Positions 43,617 through 50,865 of a stretch of DNA of 50,865 nt are shown here, in pieces. The notes under the pieces were generated by a model that was given only the letters and a program-made list of their open reading frames with translations, was not told where the DNA came from and searched no databases. The translations under genes were made by a program, and so were the position numbers. Position 1 is the stretch's first letter. Each line of letters opens with the position of its first letter. The stretch is from positions 1-50,865 of the forward strand of contig JANQMF010000042.1 of assembly GCA_028280225.1 (NCBI GenBank), given 5' to 3'. Source of the DNA: Pseudomonadales bacterium (GTDB lineage Bacteria; Pseudomonadota; Gammaproteobacteria; Pseudomonadales; Azotimanducaceae).

Positions 43617-45044
43617 ATGCAATGGGAACCGGTTATTGGCCTGGAACTGCACGTACAGCTAGCCACTTCAAGTAAGATATTCTCCGGCGCCAGCACCGCC
43701 TTTGGTGCGGCACCTAACGAGCAGGCTTGCGCGGTAGACTTGGGTTTACCGGGCGTGCTGCCGGTGCTCAACGAAAACGCGGTAAAAATGGCCGTCAAAT
43801 TTGGCCTGGCCATTGGCGCGCAAATCAACCTGCATTCGATATTCGACCGCAAAAACTACTTTTATCCGGACCTCCCCAAGGGTTATCAAATCAGTCAATT
43901 CGAAACACCCATTGTCGGCGCCGGCAGCATCACCCTGGAGCAGGAAGACGGCAACAACTTGCGTATCGGCATTACCCGGGCACACCTTGAGGAAGATGCC
44001 GGAAAGTCCATACATGATCTGTTTCCGAACCAGACCGGCATTGATCTCAACCGTACCGGCACGCCACTATTGGAAATTGTTTCTGAACCGGATCTGCGTT
44101 CAGCCAAACAAGCCGCGGACTATTTCCGCCAGATGCATAACCTGGTTCGCTACCTGAAGATCTGCGACGGCAATCTCGCCCAGGGCAGTATGCGCTGCGA
44201 CGCCAATGTATCCGTGCGCCCGTCCGGATCCACAACACTCGGCGAACGGACAGAAATTAAAAATATCAATTCTTTTCGTTTTGTGGAGCGGGCCATTCGC
44301 TTCGAAATTGACCGGCACATCGACATCCTTGAAGGTGGTGGCACGGTCGAGCGCGAAACACGTCAATATGATCCGGATCGCGACGAAACAAGGGTGATGA
44401 GGGGTAAAGAAATGAGCGAAGATTATCGCTACTTCCCCGACCCCGATCTGTTACCGCTGCAAATCAGCCAGACCTTTGTGGATGCGGTGGCCGCTGAACT
44501 GCCTGAATTGCCGGAAGCCCGCAGACACCGATACGAAGAAGCGCTGGGACTTACTGCCTACGATGCCAGGTGGCTGAGCAATGACCCGGATGTTGCCGAA
44601 TTCTTCGAAGCAGTCCTTAACATCTGCAACAACGCCAAACAAAGCGCCAACTGGATTATGGGCGCCCTTTCCGGATACCTGAACAAGGCGGATTTGGGCA
44701 TTGACCAAAGTCCGGTATCCCCGGAGCAGGTCGGCACATTAATTGCCCGTCTGGATGACGGCACCCTGTCTTCCAAAACCGCCAAAACCCTGTTCGACCA
44801 TCTGTGCAGTCAAGGTGGGGAGGTTGATGAAGCCATCGAAGTGCTGGGTTTAAAACAGCTTAACGACACGGGCGAGCTGAGTGGAATTATCGATCAGATC
44901 CTTGCTGACAACCCGGATCAGGTAGCTCAACTCAAAGCCGGCAAAGAAAAAGTGTTAGGTTTCTTTGTGGGTCAGGTGATGAAACAAACCCAGGGTAAGG
45001 CTAACCCCAAGCAGGTTAACGAACTGATTCGGGAAAAAATCTAG
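43617..45044 (+). CDS. gatB: Aspartyl/glutamyl-tRNA amidotransferase subunit B
   Basis: GatB holds the kinase site that activates the misacylated tRNA and the helical/YqeY-like tail that grips it. The 475-residue protein begins [13 protein letters not shown] and has [21 protein letters not shown] and K-N-I-N-S-F-R-F-V follow. The tail contains [24 protein letters not shown] site lies 9 nt before the ATG. The complete gatCAB operon suggests that Asn-tRNA and/or Gln-tRNA are made by transamidation in this organism. Confidence 0.98.
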   Translation: MQWEPVIGLELHVQLATSSKIFSGASTAFGAAPNEQACAVDLGLPGVLPVLNENAVKMAVKFGLAIGAQINLHSIFDRKNYFYPDLPKGYQISQFETPIVGAGSITLEQEDGNNLRIGITRAHLEEDAGKSIHDLFPNQTGIDLNRTGTPLLEIVSEPDLRSAKQAADYFRQMHNLVRYLKICDGNLAQGSMRCDANVSVRPSGSTTLGERTEIKNINSFRFVERAIRFEIDRHIDILEGGGTVERETRQYDPDRDETRVMRGKEMSEDYRYFPDPDLLPLQISQTFVDAVAAELPELPEARRHRYEEALGLTAYDARWLSNDPDVAEFFEAVLNICNNAKQSANWIMGALSGYLNKADLGIDQSPVSPEQVGTLIARLDDGTLSSKTAKTLFDHLCSQGGEVDEAIEVLGLKQLNDTGELSGIIDQILADNPDQVAQLKAGKEKVLGFFVGQVMKQTQGKANPKQVNELIREKI

Positions 45045-45077
45045 TACTTGTCCAACAAAGTAGGCCCTGATACTGCG

Positions 45078-45482
45078 TCAGGCTTTGTGTTGCAAAAACG
45101 CTTCGGTGGCTCGTAGTACATCCCTGCGGCTGATTTGTCCCACCAGGCGGTTATTGCTGACCACCGGATAGCGGCGCCGGTGTTCCTTGATAAATTTCTC
45201 CGCCAGGGTATAGATGTCCATGTTGGGATCCACGGTGTCCACCGGAGTACGCATATAGTCCGCCACAATGCCTGCCGCCTCGTCGTAGTAGCTGTCCTGA
45301 ACGATGACCCGCATCAAGTCAACTTCTGACAAAAGGCCCAGCAGTTTTCCCTCTTCATCCACCACCGGTGCCCCGGAGATACTGTGTTTGAGGAATGCAT
45401 CCATTGCTTCCACCACATTGGTCTTGGGCGAAAACGTCACAAGCCGCCTGGTCATATAGTCTTTAACTTTCAGCGATTTCAT
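45078..45482 (-). CDS. CBS domain-pair protein
   Basis: A 134-residue protein made of two CBS domains (about residues 8-60 and 75-130), a module that binds adenine nucleotides or similar ligands. It shows V-K-D-Y-M-T-R-R-L-V-T-F-S-P, S-G-A-P-V-V-D-E-E-G-K-L-L-G-L-L-S-E-V-D-L, then M-R-T-P-V-D-T-V-D-P and R-R-R-Y-P-V-V. The ATG at 45482 has GAGAGG about 6 nt upstream; a GTG at 45500 is also in frame. No fused output domain is present, so the regulated partner is unknown. It is convergent with gatB. Confidence 0.9.
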   Translation of the reverse strand: MKSLKVKDYMTRRLVTFSPKTNVVEAMDAFLKHSISGAPVVDEEGKLLGLLSEVDLMRVIVQDSYYDEAAGIVADYMRTPVDTVDPNMDIYTLAEKFIKEHRRRYPVVSNNRLVGQISRRDVLRATEAFLQHKA

Positions 45483-45716
45483 TGTGCCCTCTCTTATCAC
45501 GCGACAAAAACTGCGGTTTTAGTCCTTGGGTTTTGTTGCGTATCTGCCCCGTACAGCCCTTACCCTAGCACGACGCCGCACTCCCACGCTTATACGTATA
45601 GATTATTATGAGATAAATTTTAATTACCACTGGTTTTGACACAATCGGGTGCCTGTAGCGCGACGCCCCGGCAAATAGTAAGCTACGCGGTTCTTGATTC
45701 AGACCCAGGGGGACAC

Positions 45717-46136
45717 TTGAGCACTCAACCTTTACCCGCCGTACCCTTTCTAAAAATTCCCGAAGATGCAGACCCCTATCTGGAAGGTCATCGGTGCGAT
45801 AGCTGCGGAGCCACCTACCTGGGTGAGCGTGACGTTTGCTCCAAGTGTGGCGCCCGGGACCAGATGTCCAAGGTCAAGCTGCCCAATAGCGGCAAGCTGT
45901 ATTCTTTCTCCATTGTTTACCGCTCGTTTCCGGGTATAGAAGTACCCTATGTCAGCGCCATTGTTGATCTGGATGACGGTACCGCCATTAAGGGCAACTT
46001 AATCGGGGTTGAACCGGACCCCGCCAAGATCGAATTTGATATGCCGGTTGAAGTGGTATTCGACGACGCTTTAGGACGTAAGGACCGGGAAGGCAACGCC
46101 TACATGGCGTATTTCTTTCAGCCCAAGGCAGGTTAA
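45717..46136 (+). CDS. DUF35 OB-fold / zinc-ribbon acyl-CoA-associated protein
   Basis: A small protein with the DUF35 architecture: an N-terminal rubredoxin-like zinc ribbon (C-D-S-C and C-S-K-C, 12 residues between pairs) and a C-terminal OB-fold domain with Y-S-F-S-I-V-Y-R-S-F-P-G and P-Y-V-S-A-I-V-D-L-D. Such proteins usually pair with a thiolase-like enzyme and help it bind acyl-CoA. The thiolase gene follows 48 bp downstream. The TTG at 45717, with AGGGGG 4 nt upstream, gives 139 residues, the family length. The open frame extends back to 45636 but with non-family sequence. Substrate unknown. Confidence 0.88.
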   Translation: MSTQPLPAVPFLKIPEDADPYLEGHRCDSCGATYLGERDVCSKCGARDQMSKVKLPNSGKLYSFSIVYRSFPGIEVPYVSAIVDLDDGTAIKGNLIGVEPDPAKIEFDMPVEVVFDDALGRKDREGNAYMAYFFQPKAG

Positions 46137-46184
46137 TGACCCTAAGTTTGCGTAACACAAGTACAAGATTTTAAGGAGATATAA

Positions 46185-47327
46185 ATGACCGACGCATACA
46201 TTGTTGGCGTAGATATGATCAAATTTGGCCGATTTCCGGATCGGACCGTGCCGCAAATAGGCGCTCAGGCTGCCCTGATGGCACTGGATGATTGTGGATT
46301 GACCATTCACGACATGCAGGCGCTGTATTCAGGCAACCTGGGCCAGGCATCGGGCATGGTGGGCCAGCGCATTCTTCAAGAAATTGGTCAAACCGGGATC
46401 CCCGTGGTCAACGTGGCAAACGCATGCGCAACCGGGGCCACCGCGTTCAGAGAAGCCTGGGCCTCGGTCAAAGCCGGGCTGTATGACTGTGTTCTTGCGG
46501 TGGGTGTTGAACAGATGGGTAAGGGCCTATTGGGTGGCTCCGGCGGCGGCACCGGTATTCCCAAAGAAGGTTTACTCGGTTCAGGGACAATGCCGGCGGT
46601 ATTTGCCGAAGCTGGTATGGAACATGCCCGCAAATACGGCACCACCTTTGAACAATTTGCCAAGGTATCCGTGAAGAACCACCATCACTCCACGTTGAAT
46701 CCCAAGGCCATGTACCAGATCGAAACACCCCTTGAAGAGGTCATGAACGCCGAAATGATCTCTTATCCCAATACCAAGCTGATGTGTTCAGTTAATGTGG
46801 ACGGTTCAGCCGCCGCGGTGATTTGTTCCGAGGCTAAGGCCAAAGAACTGGGTTTAATGAAACGAGCGGTGAAGGTCCGGGCCTCGGTTATGGCCTCGGA
46901 TCCCTGGCAGGAACGCGATCTGGTTATGCCGGACGTCAATTCGTGTACCCGCCGCGCGGCCAAGGAAGCTTATGAAATGGCCGGACTGGGTGCGCAGGAC
47001 ATCAACTTGATAGAGTTACACGACTGTTTTGCCACCGCTGAGATTTTGCACTACGAAAACCTTGGTCTGTGTGCGGATGGTGAAGCCGGCCGCTTGATTG
47101 ATGAAGGTGAAGTTGCCCTGGGTGGGCGCATACCCGTTAACGTTTCCGGCGGCTTGTTATCCAAGGGGCATCCCCTGGGCGCCACCGGTATTGCCAATAT
47201 CTATGAGGTGAGCACCCATTTGCGGGGCGAAGCGGGCCAGCGCCAGGTTGAGGGTGCACGCATTGGCCTCACCCACGTGATTGGTCTGGGTTCAGCTTGC
47301 GGCATCCACATTCTGGAAAAAGCCTAG
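46185..47327 (+). CDS. Thiolase family protein (SCP2/lipid-transfer type)
   Basis: A 380-residue thiolase of the non-canonical SCP-x-like group that commonly pairs with DUF35 proteins. The nucleophilic cysteine is Cys81 in V-A-N-A-C-A-T-G. H-D-C-F-A-T-A-E and K-G-H-P-L-G-A-T-G supply the other conserved residues, and G-S-A-C-G-I-H-I-L closes the protein. Reaction is likely thiolytic cleavage or condensation of an acyl-CoA, possibly a sterol or branched substrate, but the sequence does not fix this. AAGGAG lies 6 nt before the ATG, and a strong terminator follows. Confidence 0.9.
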   Translation: MTDAYIVGVDMIKFGRFPDRTVPQIGAQAALMALDDCGLTIHDMQALYSGNLGQASGMVGQRILQEIGQTGIPVVNVANACATGATAFREAWASVKAGLYDCVLAVGVEQMGKGLLGGSGGGTGIPKEGLLGSGTMPAVFAEAGMEHARKYGTTFEQFAKVSVKNHHHSTLNPKAMYQIETPLEEVMNAEMISYPNTKLMCSVNVDGSAAAVICSEAKAKELGLMKRAVKVRASVMASDPWQERDLVMPDVNSCTRRAAKEAYEMAGLGAQDINLIELHDCFATAEILHYENLGLCADGEAGRLIDEGEVALGGRIPVNVSGGLLSKGHPLGATGIANIYEVSTHLRGEAGQRQVEGARIGLTHVIGLGSACGIHILEKA

Positions 47328-47352
47328 CCCTTTCCTCATCGGAGAGTTGAGC

Positions 47353-47382
47353 AAAACGCCGGGCCTGGTTCCCGGCGTTTTT
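47353..47382 (+). terminator. Intrinsic terminator after the thiolase gene
   Basis: AAAACGCCGGG (47353-47363) and CCCGGCGTTTT (47371-47381) form a perfect 11-bp stem with a 7-nt loop, followed by further T residues. It ends the DUF35/thiolase unit. Its A-tract/T-tract symmetry could also act in the other direction, but no minus-strand gene reads into it closely. Confidence 0.93.
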
Positions 47383-47453
47383 GTGTCTTTTTCGTGTTGT
47401 TCTTTTTACCGGTTTTTTCTATGCAGGGCTGAATCTAACAAGAGTATACAAAC

Positions 47454-47951
47454 ATGCGCATCGGCGTAGTCAGCGACACCCATAACAACTTAAAAAACGT
47501 CACCAGAATTGTGGAAATTTTTAATTCCGCACAACTGGACCGGGTTATCCATACGGGCGACATCACCCAGGCCAAAACCATTCACGCCTTTGCCGGCTTG
47601 AGCATGCCGATGTACGGCGTGTTTGGTAACAACGACCAGGAGCGGCCTCAGCTGGAGGCGGCTATTGCGCAGAACCATTTTCAATTCTGCGATCCGCCTT
47701 TTGTGGATGTGTGGGCAGATCGCCGGATTATTGTGGTCCACGACCCAACGGAATTTGCCGGACACCTGGGTGATCACCACCACCTGGCCCTGCACGGACA
47801 TACCCATCGCTACCGGCTGGAAAGGGAAAATTCAGCTGCCGGGGTGCAGACGATATTCAACCCCGGCGAGTGTGCGGGTCATATGGAAGGCTACAATGCT
47901 GTAGGTGTTGTCGACCTTGTGCACATGGAGGTTGAATTGCTGAAGTTCTAA
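47454..47951 (+). CDS. YfcE/MJ0936-type metallophosphodiesterase
   Basis: A 165-residue calcineurin-like phosphoesterase with all metal-binding motifs: D8-T-H10, G-D36-I, G-N59-N-D, His96 and G-H-T-H (115-118). Family members hydrolyse phosphodiesters in vitro, but natural substrates are mostly unknown. It stands alone after the terminator at 47353. Its TAA stop overlaps the TAG stop of the next, convergent gene. Confidence 0.9.
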   Translation: MRIGVVSDTHNNLKNVTRIVEIFNSAQLDRVIHTGDITQAKTIHAFAGLSMPMYGVFGNNDQERPQLEAAIAQNHFQFCDPPFVDVWADRRIIVVHDPTEFAGHLGDHHHLALHGHTHRYRLERENSAAGVQTIFNPGECAGHMEGYNAVGVVDLVHMEVELLKF

Positions 47952-48709
47952 AGCCCCTTATTCATGAGCAGATTGAGGACTTCCACAATCCGCTCAGCGT
48001 TTTTGCCCAGGTCCGACTCCCCCACCCTGGACACGCTGCGTATATCGACGATCGACCCCGACCCCTCCGCACGCACCCGAACAACCACATCGTCTTTAAA
48101 ACCAAACCAGAAGGTTTCATGGGTGGCCTCAACCATACCCCCCTGGCGATTAACATCCACCACCTCAAGACCCATGGCCTTAAGCGCGGCTACTGCCTTG
48201 TCTAACATCTGCGCCGGGGCAATATCGGAAATAAGCGGTTTAACCGCGGGATAAGCCTGCTGCTGAAGCGGCGCTAATTTGGCTGCATCGTACGCCAGCG
48301 GGTTGGCCTTTTCCGCTTCCCGCACCGCCACCAGTTTGTCGAAAGCGGGCGGATCCAGCGTATCCGTTGTGATGTTGTGAATACTGGGGACCGAAGTGGC
48401 CGTGGACACCTGTAAGCCGGCAAAGACCAGAACCACCAGGCTGATGACTACCCCGGTAAGTACAGCCCCCCGCTCAGCCTGCATGCCGCGGACAAAACAT
48501 AAAACCGCGGCAATAACCCCAAGGAAAAAAACCGCCGTTGCCAGGACCACCCCCACCGCAAGCAGCATAAAACCTCCGGTGAAGGGCCATATCCCCAACT
48601 TGCTACCCAAGGCGCCAATGGGCAAACACATAATGGCCAAAATCCCCCCAATGAGGAGCGCGCTTGCCCACCATTTTCGATTCGCACCGCCAACCGCAGC
48701 CTCACTCAT
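47948..48709 (-). CDS. Membrane protein with C-terminal DUF1499 domain
   Basis: A 253-residue protein of unknown function. Three hydrophobic segments are visible (about residues 15-35, 45-73 and 82-101). A soluble domain follows that looks like DUF1499, with P-S-I-H-N-I-T-T-D-T-L-D-P-P-A-F at its start and I-V-D-I-R-S-V-S-R-V-G-E-S-D-L-G-K-N-A near the end. The ATG at 48709 has AGAGGGG about 7 nt upstream; the open frame continues to 48892 but encodes implausible sequence. It is convergent with the phosphodiesterase gene. Confidence 0.85.
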   Translation of the reverse strand: MSEAAVGGANRKWWASALLIGGILAIMCLPIGALGSKLGIWPFTGGFMLLAVGVVLATAVFFLGVIAAVLCFVRGMQAERGAVLTGVVISLVVLVFAGLQVSTATSVPSIHNITTDTLDPPAFDKLVAVREAEKANPLAYDAAKLAPLQQQAYPAVKPLISDIAPAQMLDKAVAALKAMGLEVVDVNRQGGMVEATHETFWFGFKDDVVVRVRAEGSGSIVDIRSVSRVGESDLGKNAERIVEVLNLLMNKGL

Positions 48710-48908
48710 AAATTTCCCCTCTTGATTCCCGCACACTGGTTTCCCGAGCGCACTTCCACACCATCCAGCTACAACATACCCAGCATGATCCGCATCAGCG
48801 TCATTCACCCGAGCATTATCCACGTGAGCACGAAGGAAAACAAAAAGCAGCGACAAATGGAAGGGGCCGGTACCCACGCAGTTTAACAGCACACACCGGA
48901 AGATCGGG

Positions 48909-49208
48909 CTAGATCATCAGGTCCTGGGCCGGCATTTCAACGGTCAGATTGGCGGATTGAACATTGGCCAATACACCGCGCTTGGGGGGCAACTTGCACA
49001 CCTTTGATTTGCTTTCGCGATTCTGCTGAAAAGCTGCAAGTTCCGTTTTTTCCACAATATAGCGCGCCACCTCGCTGCGGGCCTGGGCTTCATCACTGAA
49101 CGGCCCCTGATCCCCCTCGCGCGAGGTGAAATACCACAATTCGTTCATTCGAAACACACGCTCCGAACTACGAAAATAGGTTTTCTGTTTGGGGTCATCA
49201 CGACGCAT
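48909..49208 (-). CDS. Small protein, possibly DUF6316 family
   Basis: A 99-residue soluble protein. The first half has the pattern Y-F-R-S-S-E-R-V-F-R-M-N-E-L-W-Y-F-T-S-R-E-G-x-x-G-P-F, which I associate tentatively with a small gammaproteobacterial family (DUF6316). A 'G-P-F' after a W-Y-F strand also resembles GYF-like modules. The C-terminal half is variable and basic. AAGGA lies 9 nt upstream of the ATG. It is divergent from the glycyl-tRNA synthetase gene. No function can be given. Confidence 0.7.
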   Translation of the reverse strand: MRRDDPKQKTYFRSSERVFRMNELWYFTSREGDQGPFSDEAQARSEVARYIVEKTELAAFQQNRESKSKVCKLPPKRGVLANVQSANLTVEMPAQDLMI

Positions 49209-49391
49209 TCGTCAATTTCCTTGCCTTTAGATATCGCGTAAAAAACTATGTAGAGCATTTGACCAAAATTCCCCACCAACAAGTAGCAGTAAAATGTGGC
49301 CCCTTGTAAGAATTTGTAGCGGCTTCGCTTCCCCATCCGGGTATTTCCGGTATAGTTCGGCGCGCTTGAACAGGTGATAAGAGAGAACACA

Positions 49392-50768
49392 GTGACCGCA
49401 TCGTCCATGGAAGAACTGGTGGGCCTGGCGAAACGCCGGGGCTTTATCTTTCAGTCCAGTGATATCTACGGTGGTCTGCAGGGTATGTATGACTATGGTC
49501 CTCTTGGTGTTGAGTTAAAGAACAATCTAAAAGCTGCCTGGTGGCGGGCCATGGTCTACAACCGTGACGACGTGGAAGGGCTGGACGCGGCCATCTTGAC
49601 CAATCCCCTGACCTTGCGTTATTCCGGACACGAGGCGACCTTTACCGATCCGTTGGTAGATTGCCGGGCCTGCAAGAGCCGCTGGCGGGCGGATCATCTG
49701 GAATCCAATAAATGCCCAAATTGCGGATCCGATGACCTGACCGAGCCCCGCCCCTTTAATCTGATGTTTAAAACCCAAGTAGGCCCCGTGGACGATGGCA
49801 GTTCCTTTGCCTACCTGCGTCCGGAGACGGCTCAAGCCATTTTCACCAACTTTAAAAACGTGGTGGACTCCACCTCACCCAAGTTGCCTTTTGGGATTGC
49901 GCAAATTGGTAAGGCGTTCCGCAATGAAATCACCCCGCGAAATTTTATTTTCAGGGTACGGGAGTTCGAACAGATGGAGCTGGAGTTTTTTGTTAAACCC
50001 GGCGAAGACGAACAGTGGCATGCCAAGTGGGTGGAAGAACGGTTGAACTGGTGGTCGGAGCAAGGTGTCGACCGCAATCAACTGGAGCTTTACCACGTGC
50101 CCGCGGATGAGTTAGCCCACTACAGCAAGGCAACCGTGGATGTGATGTATCGTTTCCCCCACGGTCTTGAGGAATTGGAAGGGATTGCCAACCGCACGGA
50201 CTTCGACCTGGGTTCGCACACCAAAAATCAGGCGGAATATCAGATTCAGGCGAAGGTTGAACCTAATCCGGATTCCAACGCCAAGCTGGTGATACAGGAT
50301 TTGGCCAGTAAACAATGGCAGGTGCCCTACGTTATTGAACCCTCCGCAGGCGTGGATAGAGGGGTGCTGGCGATCATGAACGAAGCTTATCGGGTGGAAG
50401 ATCTGGGTGACGGTAAGCAAAGAACGGTCATGGCATTTAAACCCCACCTGGCACCCATCAAGGTGGCTGTGCTGCCGCTGAAGCGCAATCACGAGGGTAT
50501 TGTGACCAAAGCCCGGGAAATACGTCAAAGCCTGCAAAAACTGGGATTGGGACGGATTCTGTACGAAGATACCGGCAATATCGGCAAGGGTTATCGCCGC
50601 CACGACGAAGTGGGAACACCGCTGTGTGTCACCGTGGATTTCCAAACCATCGAACAGGACGATACGGTAACGGTGAGGAACCGGGATACCATGAACCAGG
50701 AACGAATCCCGGTCAGCGAACTGGGTCACCTGGTGCAAGCGCACTTATCCGCTGAACATAACGGTTAA
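49392..50768 (+). CDS. glyS: Glycyl-tRNA synthetase, single-chain (alpha2) type
   Basis: A class II glycyl-tRNA synthetase of the homodimeric type found in eukaryotes, archaea and some bacteria. The protein begins near [24 protein letters not shown] zinc-ribbon insertion follows (C-R-A-C and C-P-N-C), then motif 2 around R-P-E-T-A-Q and A-F-R-N-E-I-T-P-R, and motif 3 and the anticodon-binding domain towards the end. I prefer the GTG at 49392 (458 aa), with GAGAG just upstream; GTG at 49374 and ATG at 49407 are alternatives. Most gammaproteobacteria instead use a tetrameric GlyQ/GlyS enzyme, so this form is notable. Confidence 0.95.
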   Translation: MTASSMEELVGLAKRRGFIFQSSDIYGGLQGMYDYGPLGVELKNNLKAAWWRAMVYNRDDVEGLDAAILTNPLTLRYSGHEATFTDPLVDCRACKSRWRADHLESNKCPNCGSDDLTEPRPFNLMFKTQVGPVDDGSSFAYLRPETAQAIFTNFKNVVDSTSPKLPFGIAQIGKAFRNEITPRNFIFRVREFEQMELEFFVKPGEDEQWHAKWVEERLNWWSEQGVDRNQLELYHVPADELAHYSKATVDVMYRFPHGLEELEGIANRTDFDLGSHTKNQAEYQIQAKVEPNPDSNAKLVIQDLASKQWQVPYVIEPSAGVDRGVLAIMNEAYRVEDLGDGKQRTVMAFKPHLAPIKVAVLPLKRNHEGIVTKAREIRQSLQKLGLGRILYEDTGNIGKGYRRHDEVGTPLCVTVDFQTIEQDDTVTVRNRDTMNQERIPVSELGHLVQAHLSAEHNG

Positions 50769-50801
50769 AAGCCCAAGCGTTTAACAGCACAACGAGGACA
50801 C

Positions 50802-50865
50802 ATGGCACACGCAGCAATTGCCACCATCGGCCACGACCGGCCCGGTTTAGTCAGCGATATAACGG
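50802..50865 (+). CDS. ACT-domain protein, possibly GcvR-like (cut by window edge)
   Basis: Only the first 21 codons are present. They read M-A-H-A-A-I-A-T-I-G-H-D-R-P-G-L-V-S-D-I-T, the opening beta-strand and ligand-turn of an ACT domain (G-x-D-R-P-G-L/I-V). GcvR, phosphoserine phosphatase SerB and related ACT proteins all begin like this. Position just after a glycyl-tRNA synthetase would suit the glycine-cleavage regulator GcvR, but that is only a guess. A CGAGGA lies about 4 nt before the ATG. Confidence 0.6.
   Translation, partial: MAHAAIATIGHDRPGLVSDIT

Noticed and set aside
49351-49356. TATAGT as a -10 box for glyS
   Set aside because: Plausible position about 40 bp before the start, but no -35 element fits. 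Not strong enough for a feature.

Overview
The window is a stretch of gammaproteobacterial core chromosome. Gene content and order follow the Pseudomonas aeruginosa block that runs from mraZ-mraW through rnpB, rsmI, lpoA, sspAB, the cytochrome bc1 genes, rplM-rpsI, zapE, algW, hisDG, murA, mla, lpt, rpoN-ptsN, pmbA-tldD, rng and mreBCD to gatCAB. This comparison is from memory of those genomes, not from a search. The order, short-form HisG, LptABC, Mla, SspAB and an A-type RNase P RNA point to the Pseudomonadales/Cellvibrionales side of the class. I cannot name a genus.

Layout. 1-2.2 kb: start of the division and cell wall (dcw) cluster on the minus strand (ftsL start, rsmH, mraZ) with a well-formed mraZ promoter/operator, then rnpB and its promoter. 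2.2-5.9 kb: rsmI divergent from lpoA-yraN-dolP. 6-9.8 kb (minus): sspA-sspB and the Rieske/cytochrome b/cytochrome c1 operon. 10-12.1 kb (minus): rplM-rpsI and zapE. 12.2-13.3 kb (plus): a DegS/AlgW-type protease. 13.3-20.4 kb (minus): hisG-hisD, a hairpin-rich repeat block, murA, ibaG and mlaFEDCB. 20.7-29.7 kb (plus): yrbG, kdsC, lptCAB, rpoN, hpf, ptsN, rapZ, npr, mgtE. 29.7-41.7 kb: pmbA, darP, tldD, yhdP, rng, maf, mreBCD. 41.8-45.0 kb (plus): gatCAB. 45.1-50.9 kb is less standard: a CBS protein, a DUF35 OB-fold/thiolase pair, a phosphodiesterase, two poorly characterised proteins, a single-chain glycyl-tRNA synthetase and the start of an ACT-domain protein.

Functional themes. Much of the window builds and maintains the envelope: peptidoglycan precursors and synthase activation (MurA, LpoA), LPS core sugar and transport (KdsC, LptCAB), phospholipid transport (Mla, YhdP), lipoprotein surveillance and envelope stress (DolP, DegS) and cell shape (MreBCD). 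A second theme is translation and ribosome control (RNase P, RsmH, RsmI, L13, S9, Hpf, DarP, RNase G, GatCAB, GlyRS). A third is nitrogen/PTS regulation (RpoN, PtsN, RapZ, NPr).

I found no CRISPR array, prophage, insertion sequence, toxin-antitoxin pair, defence island or tRNA gene. The least explained sequence is the 240-bp block of nested hairpins with two 76-bp near-identical direct repeats between hisG and murA. It is the best candidate here for something undescribed. Other points of note are the alpha2-type GlyRS, the DUF35/thiolase pair, overlapping start codons of rsmI and lpoA, two convergent gene pairs sharing a CTAA stop, several TTG starts, and the absence of kdsD, diaA/gmhA and hisC from their usual places.
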